A stretch of DNA of 64,000 bases, from assembly GCA_022316685.1 (NCBI GenBank), contig JAKJHU010000065.1:3094322-3158321 (forward strand). The letters are read 5' to 3'. Below, one piece after another: positions 53,331 through 64,000 of the stretch (the stretch's first letter is position 1; each line of letters opens with the position of its first letter). Both the position numbers and the translations under genes were made by a program. The notes beneath the pieces are model-generated. The model was not told the DNA's origin. It saw only the letters and a list, made by a program, of their open reading frames with translations, and made no database searches. The DNA is from Progne subis subis. Taxonomy: Eukaryota > Chordata > Aves > Passeriformes > Hirundinidae.

Positions 53331-56300
53331 CCTCCTCTAATGGGCAGTATCACATTACTTAAGCTAGAAACCCTTCTCTATATATATATCTATACACTAT
53401 CCCAATTACACAGTGATTCTGACTAGGATTACTATGTAAACTATAGCTTTTAAATTGCTCTTACAGTTACATCATTTTTCTGTCCTGTGATGCTCACACT
53501 ACATTAAATGTAACATTTGGCTCAGCCAAAGAGAAGGAAACCCCTCTCTGCAGAGAAAATTTTGGTTGCTGCTCTTCCTCAAATTGAAAAAAGAGTAAAG
53601 TCAAAAGAGATACTGTGCAATTAAAGCAGGCATTGGCAAGAACATTATTGTTAAACAAGCCAAAGCAATACCGTGCTCTTGCAAAAACTGCCCTTTGCAT
53701 TTGTCATTTTATATTCCGGTATTTTCTTCACTTAAATACAAAGTTTCCATGTTCCTACTGTATATATGCTAAACGTATACACTCTTTCATGAGTAGAACT
53801 GAGCTATTTTAGACATATGACCTTTTGAAAAAACTGTTAGTCATCTCCCAGATATTATTATTCATCTAATTAACCCAGTCACTTAAGAGAAACTGAATAA
53901 ATTAGAAGTTATATAAGTTTGAAGGATCAAATAAAGTACTGCACAAGGAGGAATCAAAAACCAAAGCAAAATGAAAACAAAAATTCTGCATGCATTTTCT
54001 AATGGGGAAGTCAAGGACCTAAAGGACGGTTGTTTTCTCAGAGACACAGCATGTACCTATTTAATACAATTCAGATTCTTAAAATGACCTTCAAGTCCAC
54101 AAAGTTCATTTATTTGGATATAATGCATACAGCAATAGTGAGCATCAAGAGTGTTCTGCAAAGCCCCACAGAGGAAGAGCACAACACAGTAAGGGAATGG
54201 ATCCTCATGCTTCCATATGTTACAGCGGGCATTTTAAAAATGAACTTACTGGATTGTACATCTGATTGAACAACTGCTCAGCTTGCTACATTGCAAAGTT
54301 GGTAGGGAGTGAAGCACAGACAGGAAAAGAAGGAAAGATTCAGGAAAACAGCATTAGCTCAGCAAAACCGGTGCATTTGCACAGAAGAACTCGTCATCAA
54401 AATAAAAAATAAAATTAAAAAAAAAGTAGAAATTTAAGATTCTAAACATTCCTTGGTGAAAGTGAGAGGCACTGGGGAAACATAAATGTTGACTTTGGTT
54501 CCTAAAAAAGAATAGCTGGAGTAAGAAATTTAAGGTTTGTGTTACTTTCCCTTTCTCAAGTTAAATAACCCATGAAATAAAGAGAGGTGTCCGCTTTTGA
54601 TGATACATTAAGTGCTGGTCTCAAGCAATGAATCACGAGAAGTGGTTTTGGCTGAGGCTGCAATTTATCACCAAAGCTTTAAAGACAGCAATAATAAAAG
54701 ATTAATTAAATAGTATCATTAAATTTATTACTTTCCTTTTGTTTAATATAATACTGAATTTTCTATGCAGAATGACTTTTGAACAGTACAGCCTGGCAAA
54801 TAGTACTTCAGCAACTGCAAATATGTCAGTAAGCAAGTAAATTTAAGATCATGAAAAACAACAAATGGAGGAAATTCTAGAGTGGATAATAAAGATTATA
54901 TATACACATGTATATATAAAACAGTTCACTACCTATTAGGTAATTTCTGCTGTTCTTTCACATGTAGCAGTACAAAGTCAACAAAAATCTGCGGAATTCT
55001 GGGAAAAAAAGCATTGACCATTCTCTGGTATTTAGAATTTTTTTTTAAATATTTTTCATTATTTTCAATCCATAATATTTGTCATAAAATGTTCAATAAG
55101 CATGTCTATAATTAAAAAATCACTTTTTATATCAAAATATAGCACAGTCACATGAATAACTACTTTGCACAAATATCCTCTTCATTATTTTTGAAATATG
55201 CCTACTGCGTAAAATTATGGGTTTAAAATCAGCATATTTTTTTCTTGCTGAAATACAAAAAAATCCAGTACTGAAAAATACTTGGATCTAACCAGATCCA
55301 ATAAAATACATCTTTATTATCAATAAATGAATCTTATTGTCTCAAAAAAAAAAAACAAAAAAAAAAAACAAAAAAAAACACCACCCAGAAAGCAGGGAAA
55401 GTTGGGGAGGAGAAACTCTAGAAGTTGATTTGGTGGTTTTTATTTAGTTTTAGTTTGGACTTGCCCCTTGTGCGCATTTTCCTTCAGACACAGCACTTAC
55501 CACCATTAGTGCTCACGCAAAACTAACTCCCAGCAAGCACGCACAGAGTACTATCTTTATATTTCTTAGGTTAATTTGTTAAAACTTATAAATCAACATT
55601 GAACTATAATTATTTTACAGCAGCGTAACAAAGTACCTCCCCTAGGATATTTTTAGAGGAGTACTGTGTAAGCTACTTGGAATTTTTTCAAGGCGAAAGC
55701 CCCTTGGAGTGGGTTTTGAAAGAGGGATGTAAACTGTGCCAGACCCCTCTGCCCCCGCAGTGCTCGATGCTCACACGTGAGCACACTCACTGGGCACGCG
55801 GGCTCATTTATGACATTTATGTCCCCTCCTCTCCGACCCAGACATGTGCAAGAGAGACCCAGGTTTCCATTTCACTCTGTTTCCTGAGGAATGAGAACAC
55901 GGTGCAGGTATTTTTTCTGGGGACCAATTACTTTTAACGCAGGGTATTTACAGGTTTGAACATAAAGTATTTCATTAAAGAAAATGTGAATTGAAAATGA
56001 CTGTGTGGAGCCTACTGTCATTAACAGTCACCTGTTTCTGTTCAATTAAGCATGCCCAGAAAGAGGGTTGTAACCACGTTTTATTGTGGAAATACCTGGT
56101 CTCCTACAAATGGTGGGTGAATTTCCATTGGGGCTTTATGCTGTATTTATGATATAATAAAACTATGATGTTTTCAACTTTCATTCAATAATTGTTTGTA
56201 TTTATACACAAGAAACATGCACCATTTTTACACAAAAGACATCCCAGACACTCTCTGACTTTTATAAATGCTTGTTTTTCCATGACTGTATGATGTGTTT

Positions 56301-56700
56301 ATATGTATAGTCATAAACGATTAACTTAGGATTTCAAGTCCTTCAAGAGGATTTTGATAAGGGTATTTTTAAGTGATCTGTGCTTTCAGGGTCCTTAACC
56401 ATATTTTTTAAATGATGAAAAAAAGACGTTTCAGATTGTAATGAAGTATCTGTTGTAGCGGAGTGCAAAGTAAAAAATCATATATTGTAAAAAATTAAAG
56501 CAAACTGACTTCCAGAGAAACCTCTTCTTTGGAGATTTTAATTCTGCCATCAATAGCATTTTTAAGCTGTAGAACATTTAAATTATTTGGTGTTTCCATT
56601 TGTAGATGTTTATTGAAAAAAGGCGTCCCTTCCTCTCAACTAACGATCTAATGCAGGCACCTGATTGCACATATTCACTCTGAATTAAGAAAGAATAGAA

Positions 56701-56723
56701 GTGTGTATATATATATATATATA
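56701..56723. repeat. (GT)3(AT)8 microsatellite
   Basis: The run starts gtgtgt and continues with alternating AT to 56723. Confidence 0.95.
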
Positions 56724-57311
56724 AGTTTACACACTGGTATTCTTTATACTTTGCAACACCTTCTTCACAGTTCAGGCTATTGAAACAATGCTTAATCACT
56801 GAGCAGGATACTACTCAGCCTGGGTTAAAAGAGTGTCAGAACATTATGCTAACAGTGATAACATTCACAGAACAAATATTATTTACCAGAAAATGAAAAA
56901 CTGTACCGAGATTTAAAAAAAAATATAACATTTGATGTACACTTAGTCATGAATTGCAGAAGGCAGACGTAATGCCTGACCCCATCAAATACGTAACGAG
57001 AACAGTGAGAGCAGACATTACTGAACAACACAGAGAAAGGTCAAAGAAACAATGGTATCAAAACACTTGCACATTATTTAAGCAAAAATCTAGTTTATTG
57101 CAGCAACTTAAGTAAAACTATGTAGTAAAATAGAGGGTTTGTACATTTTCCTTTAAATTATTGCTTCCACTTCTTGCTGAATAGGAATACTGAATTGCCA
57201 GCTGATATAAACTTTTGATTATTTTGCTTAATTATCACAAACTGTGTTCACCAACAAAGCAAAAAATACACCAAAATAAAACCTAAATAGAGTTTTAATT
57301 TTGGAAGCTGA

Positions 57312-57327
57312 TTTTTTTTTTTTTTTT
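57312..57327. repeat. T16 homopolymer
   Basis: Sixteen consecutive T in the 9.4 kb intron, downstream (in transcript sense) of the exon at 57720-57860. Confidence 0.97.
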
Positions 57328-57719
57328 AATTAGGAATTCCAGCATTTCTTGGACGTGTCTTTACTTTTTTTTTTCCTCATCCTCCAAATGTTACTTCTAA
57401 AAGTGGTGTTAATTCATATACATAAAAATTGCTGGTTTGATAATTTCTTTCTGCCCTTTTCCCTCCACTGTCCTGCTCTCATCTATTTGCCGCAGCTTCT
57501 CAGAATTTTCTCACAGAGGTACTCAGGACAATTTCTGAGGCTCACCAGTGGCTTTGGTGAAAGAACCTCTTGAGAAAAAGCAGTATTTGATGCAAGCATC
57601 AGCAAACAGCATAAGACAGGTAAATTCTAGATTTACTCCAGAGGAGTAAATAAACTCATCATTTCAAAACGAGGGTATGGGATGCTGATTTTTGTTTTGC
57701 TGTTTAAGATGGAACTTAC

Positions 57720-57860
57720 CTTTTTCAACTGTGCTTCCAACTTACTACACTCTTCTTTCTTTTGTTCTATGGCTATTTCTAAAGACTTAAGTTTGGAGTC
57801 TCTTTTCAGCCCTGCTGATGCCAATGAAGATGCATGTTCTTTGAGATCGATTAAACTAGA
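57720..57860 (-). CDS. ERC2: ERC2 exon (47 codons), coiled coil, begins SSLIDLKEHASSLAS
   Basis: The acceptor is cattttccag and the donor is the strong consensus gtaagt. The 141-base exon has phase 0 at both ends and reads SSLIDLKEHASSLASAGLKR, then DSKLKSLEIAIEQKK, then EECSKLEAQLKK. The small ASSLASAG segment interrupts the otherwise highly charged rod and may be a local break or hinge in the coiled coil (inference). The sequence matches the conserved ERC family stretch, in which ERC1 and ERC2 are almost the same. The exon ends on the LKK that precedes the paralogue-variable segment starting the next exon. Confidence 0.95.
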
Positions 57861-58420
57861 CTGGAAAATGACCAAGAGTAAAAAGTTAATTCTCAGTCAC
57901 CAGGACAGGAACTCATTGCCAACTTAGCAATCCCTTGGATCCTGTTCCCCCTCCCCCAAAGAGAGCTGACTCAAAGATAAGCATTGATAGCAAAAGACAC
58001 CATTTTGTGCATACAACTGGAACCACGGGGGCTGGCATGCAGTGAAACACAGGAACATTCATCATACACAGGAGTTCATGTCATATTCTGGAGGCACAAA
58101 TACACTGAAAACATTTCTTTAACTGACAAAAAAAAGGAAAAAAAAAAAAAAACCAGGAGCAGCAATGGAATATTTGAGCCTAGTGGAAGCTTAGGTAAAG
58201 GACAAAGTAGAGATTATGATGTACAACTACGTAAAAACTGAAGCAATATTTTATGTACAAATGAGGACTGTGAAGAATACTTAAGAAAACAGCAGTTCTG
58301 AAGCTGAACTATGAAGTGGCAGAATTTCAGTACTTGACTAGATTGAAGAGTAATCCTAATGCATTTTCTTTCATCATAATGACATAGATAGAAGATCAGA
58401 GTTTTTTAGAAGAGACTGAC
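57861..58420 (-). other. ERC2 intron, 560 bases
   Basis: This short intron runs from donor gtcagt to acceptor cattttccag. The plus strand carries an A-rich run near 58129-58152. Nothing else is recognised. Confidence 0.9.
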
Positions 58421-58561
58421 CTCTTTTTCTGTCAGTTCAGCTTGTAAAGCATTAACTTTCTCCTTCAGGTCCTTGTTTTCTTTTTTATAAGATTCAATTT
58501 CTTCAAGTCTTTCTCTGTCATCGCGGTCTCTTTGCTCCTTCAGACGCTCTATTATTCTCTC
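58421..58561 (-). CDS. ERC2: ERC2 exon (47 codons), coiled coil, begins ERIIERLKEQRDRDDR
   Basis: The acceptor is ccctgttag and the donor gtcagt. The 141-base exon has phase 0 at both ends and reads ERIIERLKEQRDRDDRERL, then EEIESYKKENKDLKEK, then VNALQAELTEKE. This is the charged, uninterrupted coiled-coil rod of the family. Two positions differ from the mammalian sequence as I remember it: RDRDD where mammals have RERDD, and SYKKEN where mammals have SFRKEN. Both are conservative. The exon joins in frame to SSLIDLKEHASS in the next exon, separated by a short 560-base intron, the smallest complete intron in the window. There are no stops or frameshifts, and codon use looks ordinary for a vertebrate gene. 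Confidence 0.95.
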
Positions 58562-61500
58562 CTAACAGGGGAAAGAACGGCAAAACAGAAAAGTTGGGAA
58601 TCATTTTAAGAAAAGACAGAATTAAATTTGTTTGCATTATGTAGCATTTATTAAAAATAAAAAAACCTTTAGAAGAAGAGGATGATTAAGTTAAAGGTAA
58701 TAAAGTCAATGCAAGGTTTATCTAGATTTCAAAATCATAAAATCAAGGTTTTAAATACTTGATAAGAGTAACACAGTACAGGAATTTCATTAAAGAGCTA
58801 TACTGATAAGAGCATGTTTAGTTTTGTGATAGATGTGGAAAGATATTTGCTTCAATAATGTGTTTCCTGTATTCATAAGCGATTGAAGTCTTGAATAAAA
58901 GTTCCAAACAAGCCATGAATAGTTTCCTCAGAGGCCATGACCAGTTTACTCAGCTTCAATTTTGTTATTACCCTACAGTTCTTGCAATAAGATGTGAAGG
59001 TTCCAGACCTGATCAGAAATCAGCCACTTGCTAACTACCAGTAACTTTGCAGTTTACATGTATTATATATTGAGAGGTCAAAAAAACAAGTTGTCCAAGA
59101 CACAGGAAAAGTACTCTGATACAAATTAAGAAACCCAAAGGAAGATTTTTCTCTGTCTAATTAACAGTAACCCTACAGACATTTAAACTTAACCGTGTTT
59201 TTGCACGGTTTCCAATAATCCAATAACTTTGCTGATTTCCAATAACCATTTCAAGGTTTGCTGAAAATCAGCAGTCATTGACTGGGTGATTATTTTGAAG
59301 GGCGAAATGGAAAAAGCAGGCACAGTTGTATGGTCTTGTGAGGCTCTAATAATGTTCTACAAAATCACATTTCATCCACACTTGAAGGATGCAAATACTG
59401 ATCAGAGAGAAATATTTAGGGTACAGTGAAAGAACTGCATTTCAGTTGGAGGCAGGTCTTTAAAGCAGAGTATCAGGAGAACTACTGATATCATTTGGGT
59501 GGTGGCAGTCAAGGGGGGGCAGGAGAAGCAACATCAGTTAGATCCTGCACATGAGTCAGGGCAATCCCAGGCTTGGCAGAGAACAGAGAGAGCAGCCCAG
59601 AGGAAGAGGACCTGGTTGTGTACAGTGACAAAAAGGTCCACATGACAGCCACGAGCACTCACAGCCCAGAAAACCACCTGTGCTCCTGGGCTGCATCCAA
59701 AGCAGCGTGGCCAGCAGGTCAGGGGAGGTGACTCTGCTGACACCCACCTAGGGAAGAGCTCCTTCCAGCCCTGGGGCCCCAACACAAGGACACAGATGTG
59801 TCGGAGAGGGTCCTGAGGAGGGCCAGGAATATCTAAGGGCTGGAACAACCTGGTCCAATGGAAGGTGTCCCTGCTCACAGCAAGGGGATTGGAACTAGAT
59901 CATCTATAGGAAGATCTTTAACATCCTTCCAATCTAAACTTACGATACTAAATGACTTCAGGTTTATTCCTAATAACAAACAATACAAATCCTTAATGCC
60001 TTGAATATTAAGATGCCAGCCTCGATAAAGTAGAATAGTTTAATAAACATTCAGACTCTACCTGCTTATATTCAGAATTAGTTTTATACCAATTCCTTCC
60101 TGAAGATTTATTTACCCAAATGACTTTTTCATCTATAACAAATTAAACATAACACTATTTCATCTTTCTAATGAACAGTATATTTTTTTTCTCAGTCCAT
60201 CACAAAAGAAGACTAATTTATCTGTCAGCTGCATAAGGCTAAATGTCAAAAACGTGTTAAAAGGCCCTAATATACCATGTTTTACTTGATTAACAGCAAG
60301 CTTGCAGAAATCCCAACAATGTGTTCTTGTTTCAGTCTTATTTGCATTGGCCAGCTTTCCTTATGCACTAATCTGAGACCTCACAGGTCTAATCTATTTG
60401 CACTTTATCACAGAAGCAGGAACTGAATTGCCCCAGCATATAGCTCCATTATCAGACATACTCCATTGCTTATCTGCTGTATGCTGCTACAGTAGGACCA
60501 ACTTTATAAATATCAGCTTCATGAAAGCAACCTCTTGAGCTGCTTTGGGCCAGTCCAAGAGCTGAGATATTCTTTGAAAAGTTTCTTGTTATAACATCAA
60601 GGCAGCTGATAGCTCTTTTGCATAGTCTGACTTTCAAACTTCTATTTTTCCTTTTTAATTGCAATATAATCCTTATGGCTGTCGTTACAAATTTTCAGCA
60701 CTGAGGAGAGGCTCTTAAATGAGGAATAAATAGTTGAATGAATATGTTTTGCAGCTTAGTTCCAAAATGAGCTCAAATGCAACTGAAGTTGATTTGTTTC
60801 TGATTCCTGACAAGAAGACAAATCATACCAGCAATACCATCAGAAAAATACTAAGATTAAAAGAAGAAAAATTTGATTTTTTTATGATATCTACATTATT
60901 CTTTTCATTAAGTGGTCCCAAGATACTAATCCTAATCACTAAATATGAAAGAAAATCAAGAGAGAGATACTTGGAAAAATCTATTTTCATAAAGAATACA
61001 GAGACACGTTTTCTAATTCAGAGCCAAAATCTTAATCTTTGTATTTTCAAGAAACATTCAGGAAAACATTTGCGTTTTGGACTTTAAAAATAGCTTTATA
61101 ATTATTTAATGTCATATGTTCATGTTTAGTTTTTCTTCCTATAGAAGATAGGAAAAGAAATTCAATCAGATTCCAGTAAATTGTGGTTAGCTAAACTGGT
61201 GTGAATAAATTTTATTTCTATTTTAAAAGAGCTTCCCATTATGCTCTTGAAGAATTTTATTCATTCTTTTTAAATTAAAATTCTAAAACCTATTGAATGG
61301 ACAAAGAATTAATATAACACAAAAACCAGTCTAATCTCAGAGTATAAACAAAAATTTACATAGCTGAAAAGTAGGTCTGATACAAATTCTAGAAAGAAAA
61401 ACAAAACAAGCAAACAACGCACTTCCACAGAAATGGAAATCAGGTATTCTCAAATGAAAGCATCATCCTTTCTTGACATCATTACATACTGAATGGATAA

Positions 61501-63271
61501 AAGTACTTATATTGATGCCCATATTAAGAAAAAACTCACTAAGGGTTCCTGTCTTGTTTCATGTGGACAAACCTCTATTCCATATTTCTACCAGTACTCC
61601 CAGTGGAAATATTTAATTATGACTGATAAATCTGTAGGTCTTAAGAATGCTGCTGCAGAGGGAACAGCAGAGAGTTACTGAGAGCAGTTAGGAGGAATTG
61701 GGAAGCTGGACACGGAAAGGAATGAGGCACATGTGTAAACATACACTGTCAAAGTATTTAGCTGCCAGAAGACAGAAGAAAGCCAGGGATAACTGTCCAT
61801 TAGAAATTTCTAGAAGATGGCTACTGGCTTCTTTCAATGTGTAAGTACATCCCAGAAATCAGACTTCAAAAAATTTGCCCTTCCAAGTGTGGCCTTCAAG
61901 GGATTTACAATGGAAAAGAAATTGAGGGTGATCTCCCTGTAAAACAAACACTCAAAATCACACCGAGATTTTACCTCGGAAGCTTTCTCTTCATTGTGTT
62001 TCATGCTCCCAGATCAAGCATCCTGTTTTTCAAAAGCTAACCTGAATCCTAACTCTGCAGTGTTCCTTGCCTCCTAATCCAACACAAGTCTCCATCGTGA
62101 CAGGTCACTCTACTTCTCCCAAAGGAGTGTTTTAAAAACCCCTCAGATGCCTCCTGTGGACATTTTGGGAAAGTGACTAATCCAGAAAAGATAGTTTACA
62201 AGGAGAGAAAACTGATTAAATAGTCCTGACATTTTTTATTAACATGCTGTGAAATTGACGAAACACCGTGTCCAGATTAGCAGGGAAAGATTACAGAAAT
62301 ATTTAATTTTACTGTATAAAGCAAATGCTTATCCACATGAATCAATACGAATGACAACTTTTTTCACTGTTGTTGACCAAGCAAATGCTAGGAAAGAAAT
62401 AAAAAAAAATCTGAGTAACATTGTACGTGTCAGTGCCAACGCCACAGTGGCATTTTCAAGTCATACACAGTCATAAATACTTTCATAGGATTACACACTG
62501 CAGAATGGCACATATTAGTCACACTCACCTGCTCACATTTAAGTAGTATATATTAAGATCTGTGAGCTGCAAAATGTGGATATTTGTACTAATTTTTTGA
62601 GCATATAAATTCACTTGCCTTACCTCGTATTCAAAGTCAACTGAAAGAAGAAACCTGACCTCACTGAAACTGGTAGGAATGTTGCCACTAATTTAAAGAG
62701 TCCAGATTTACCCCTTTTCCCAGGTATTTTCAAGTTAAAGGCATAGAGTTTGTAAAAGGAAAAAAAAGGAATTCTCAATTATTTTTTTCTATGAAACAGT
62801 TTCCCTTAAAAATGCAGTGTAGGAAGGCAACAGTGCTCACAGCAAGCCAAGGTAACAGTTGGCACAGCCACTTGCTCTTAGCCACTGCTTAATGAATAAA
62901 ATAACAGGATATTTAAGATGACAGAGACAGAAAAATGCCCAAAACTCTACCTTCTTTAAGTCAGCTGTCCAATGCCTTTCAGTTCTTTCAGGGAATAACC
63001 ACGTAACTCTTTGACTAAGGCAAAATCTTCCCATGTCCTGGCCCATTTTCCCTGTGAGCATTCAAAGGACATCCCTCCTTCCCCTCCAAGTCCCGCGTCA
63101 GTTCAGCCCCTGGCAGTCACTCCCTGCTCACCCTATCAGAGCAGGGCCACCTGCTTCCCTGACAAGGCCCACAGCCCTGGGGAGAGCTGTCAGGCCAACT
63201 CAGAAAGACATTTTCTGCACACACTTCACCCACTGGAGCAGCACCTAAAGCTTTTCATGAGAGAGCATTAC
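58562..63271 (-). other. ERC2 intron, 4.7 kb
   Basis: The intron runs from donor gtaatg to acceptor ccctgttag. It contains a truncated CR1 element (59520-59955). A GC-richer patch of about 200 bases (63040-63250) lies just inside the donor; I could not match it to anything, and no splice-flanked ORF in it continues the ERC2 frame. The remainder is AT-rich without recognisable features. Confidence 0.85.
59520..59955 (+). mobile_element. CR1 LINE fragment with internal deletion
   Basis: Recognisable CR1 segments occur in order: aatcccaggcttggcagaga, gaggaagaggacctggttgt, gtggccagcaggtcagggga and gagagggtcctgaggagggc. The sequence then jumps to the 3' UTR (gctggaacaacctggtccaa, and ggggattggaactagatcat) and ends near cttccaatctaaacttacga. 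The region coding for the end of the reverse transcriptase is missing between about 59825 and 59838, so the copy carries a large internal deletion. It is antisense to ERC2. It appears older and of a different subfamily from the copy at 8276-9180. Confidence 0.88.
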
Positions 63272-63409
63272 CTTTTCTGACAGAGCTTCCTCTAAGGTTG
63301 CTAGTGCTGTGTCTGTATTACTGGAATCCGTCTGCAGCGACTTCACTCTGTCTTTTAGATTAGTTAGTTGTTTGTCTTTGTCCCTAAGTTGCTCCTGCAG
63401 ATTTTCAAT
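63272..63409 (-). CDS. ERC2: ERC2 exon (46 codons), coiled coil, begins IENLQEQLRDKDKQL
   Basis: On the minus strand the exon follows the acceptor tttatttacag and ends before the donor gtaatg. It is 138 bases, begins and ends between codons (phase 0 to 0), and reads IENLQEQLRDKDKQL, then TNLKDRVKSLQTDSSNTDT, then ALATLEEALSEK. The composition, rich in L, E, K, D and Q with heptad spacing, is that of a parallel coiled coil. The sequence is essentially the vertebrate ERC consensus in this part of the protein, where ERC1 and ERC2 are nearly identical, so the exon alone would not separate the paralogues. The preceding exon lies beyond the window. The next exon in the transcript continues in frame with ERIIERLKEQ. 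The 138-base length keeps frame if skipped, but I see no sign of regulation here. Confidence 0.95.
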
Positions 63410-64000
63410 CTGTAAATAAAAACATCACAATGATCATCCACCTTGTCATAACATTCCAAGAGGGACTCGGGTGCTGAGTGCATACACGTCATACATATGA
63501 TACACGTGCCTCAGTGTCCTGCCAGGTTTGTAACTGCTATGTCGTCAACAGTTTTAAACTTCAGTGCTTTTTATTTTGTTTTCTTTTGCTGAAGAAGTGT
63601 GATTTTCTCATAAAATAAAGGAAACAGCTCAACACAGTCAGGTATTTTATTATTTAAATATTTTTGGATATTAATCACTCTAGTTTTAAGGTACTGCATT
63701 ATCTCAATAATTCAAAGCATGACTGGAATTACCCCTTTAGATTATTCTAGTTCAGTAAGAAGAACAAAGAAAGGGTGAGGCAAAGGCAAGTTGAGTGAGC
63801 CTTAAAATGAGGAAGAAGAAAGATTATAACCTGCCTATCTAAAAATCTTCCATGATTCCCTGCTGTAAAGAAACTCAGCTGGGCAGAGATCAGGATTTTT
63901 ATTCTTAAAAAGGCCAAACCCACAAACAACCAAACAAAAAAGCTCAAGGGACACCAATTCCATTCACTTTCTTCACCTCCACAAATATTTAAAGTACATC
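63410..64000 (-). other. ERC2 intron, partial (upstream of first exon in window)
   Basis: This is AT-rich intronic DNA ending at the acceptor tttatttacag. No exon, repeat or structured element is recognisable. The preceding exon is outside the window. Confidence 0.85.

Larger units (their letters stand above)
48310..57719 (-). other. ERC2 intron, 9.4 kb
   Basis: The intron runs from donor gtaagt to acceptor gattctgaag. It contains two diverged copies of a sauropsid-type ancient repeat motif (around 49020-49075 and 53268-53330), an A23 run (52188-52210), an A/C-rich tract near 55345-55380, a TA microsatellite (56701-56723) and a T16 run (57312-57327). A somewhat CpG-richer, non-repetitive stretch lies at about 55480-55900, and a repeat-free one continues to about 56500. 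None of the small ORFs here resembles a known protein. Confidence 0.85.
1..64000 (-). other. ERC2: ERC2 gene body, internal part (5' and 3' ends outside window)
   Basis: Six minus-strand exons with AG/GT splice borders join into one open frame of 254 codons and read as the ERC/ELKS/CAST coiled coil. The family proteins are cytoplasmic scaffolds at the presynaptic active zone that bind RIM, liprin-alpha, Bassoon and Piccolo (family knowledge). Residues that separate the two vertebrate paralogues favour ERC2: LKHNQQLEKKKNAQLLEEVR rather than the ERC1-like LKHKEQVEKKKSAQMLEEAR, and KEASYYREECGKAQAEVDR. That comparison is from memory, not from an alignment. The whole window is therefore inside one transcription unit. 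Neither promoter nor polyadenylation site is present. The introns are long, as expected for this very large gene. Confidence 0.92.

Noticed and set aside
59534..59878. 114-codon minus-strand ORF
   Set aside because: It is the antisense shadow of the CR1 fragment at 59520-59955.
1..64000. ERC1 as the gene identity
   Set aside because: KHNQQLEKKKNAQLLEEV and KEASYYREECGKAQAEVD are ERC2-type. Several other exons cannot distinguish the paralogues, but these two can.

Overview
The window is vertebrate nuclear DNA, most likely from a bird. It is AT-rich and poor in long open reading frames. It carries 3' ends of CR1 LINEs, the characteristic avian retrotransposon, and one possible LTR. Its only convincing coding sequence is a chain of short exons on the minus strand with consensus splice sites and one continuous reading frame. 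There is no operon structure, rRNA, tRNA or CRISPR array that I can see.

The exons belong to ERC2 (CAST/ELKS2), a coiled-coil scaffold of the presynaptic active zone. Read from high to low coordinates they are 63272-63409, 58421-58561, 57720-57860, 48116-48309, a 12-base microexon at 43321-43332, and 31484-31619. Together they make 762 coding bases (254 codons) without a stop or frameshift, covering part of the central-to-C-terminal coiled coil. The start codon and N-terminal exons lie beyond base 64000. The last exons, including the C-terminal PDZ ligand, lie beyond base 1. Paralogue-specific residues (for example the stretch with HNQQLEKKKNAQLLEEV) point to ERC2 rather than ERC1.

The rest is intron: a partial one at 63410-64000, five complete ones of about 4.7, 0.56, 9.4, 4.8 and 11.7 kb, and a final one of at least 31.5 kb at 1-31483. 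They hold four CR1 or CR1-like fragments (8276-9180, 11440-11690, about 47485-47600, 59520-59955), a candidate solo LTR (10885-11330), simple repeats, and a few GC-richer or palindromic patches with no evident function.

The most interesting feature is the microexon and its splicing environment. Its inclusion adds exactly four residues (SLTS) without changing frame. It is preceded by an 89-base AG-free stretch, a candidate distant branch point 85 bases upstream, and a UGC motif pair in the usual place for neuronal microexons. The next exon has a UG-repeat in place of a normal polypyrimidine tract. I found no previously undescribed biological system; this is one large neuronal gene with regulated-splicing architecture.
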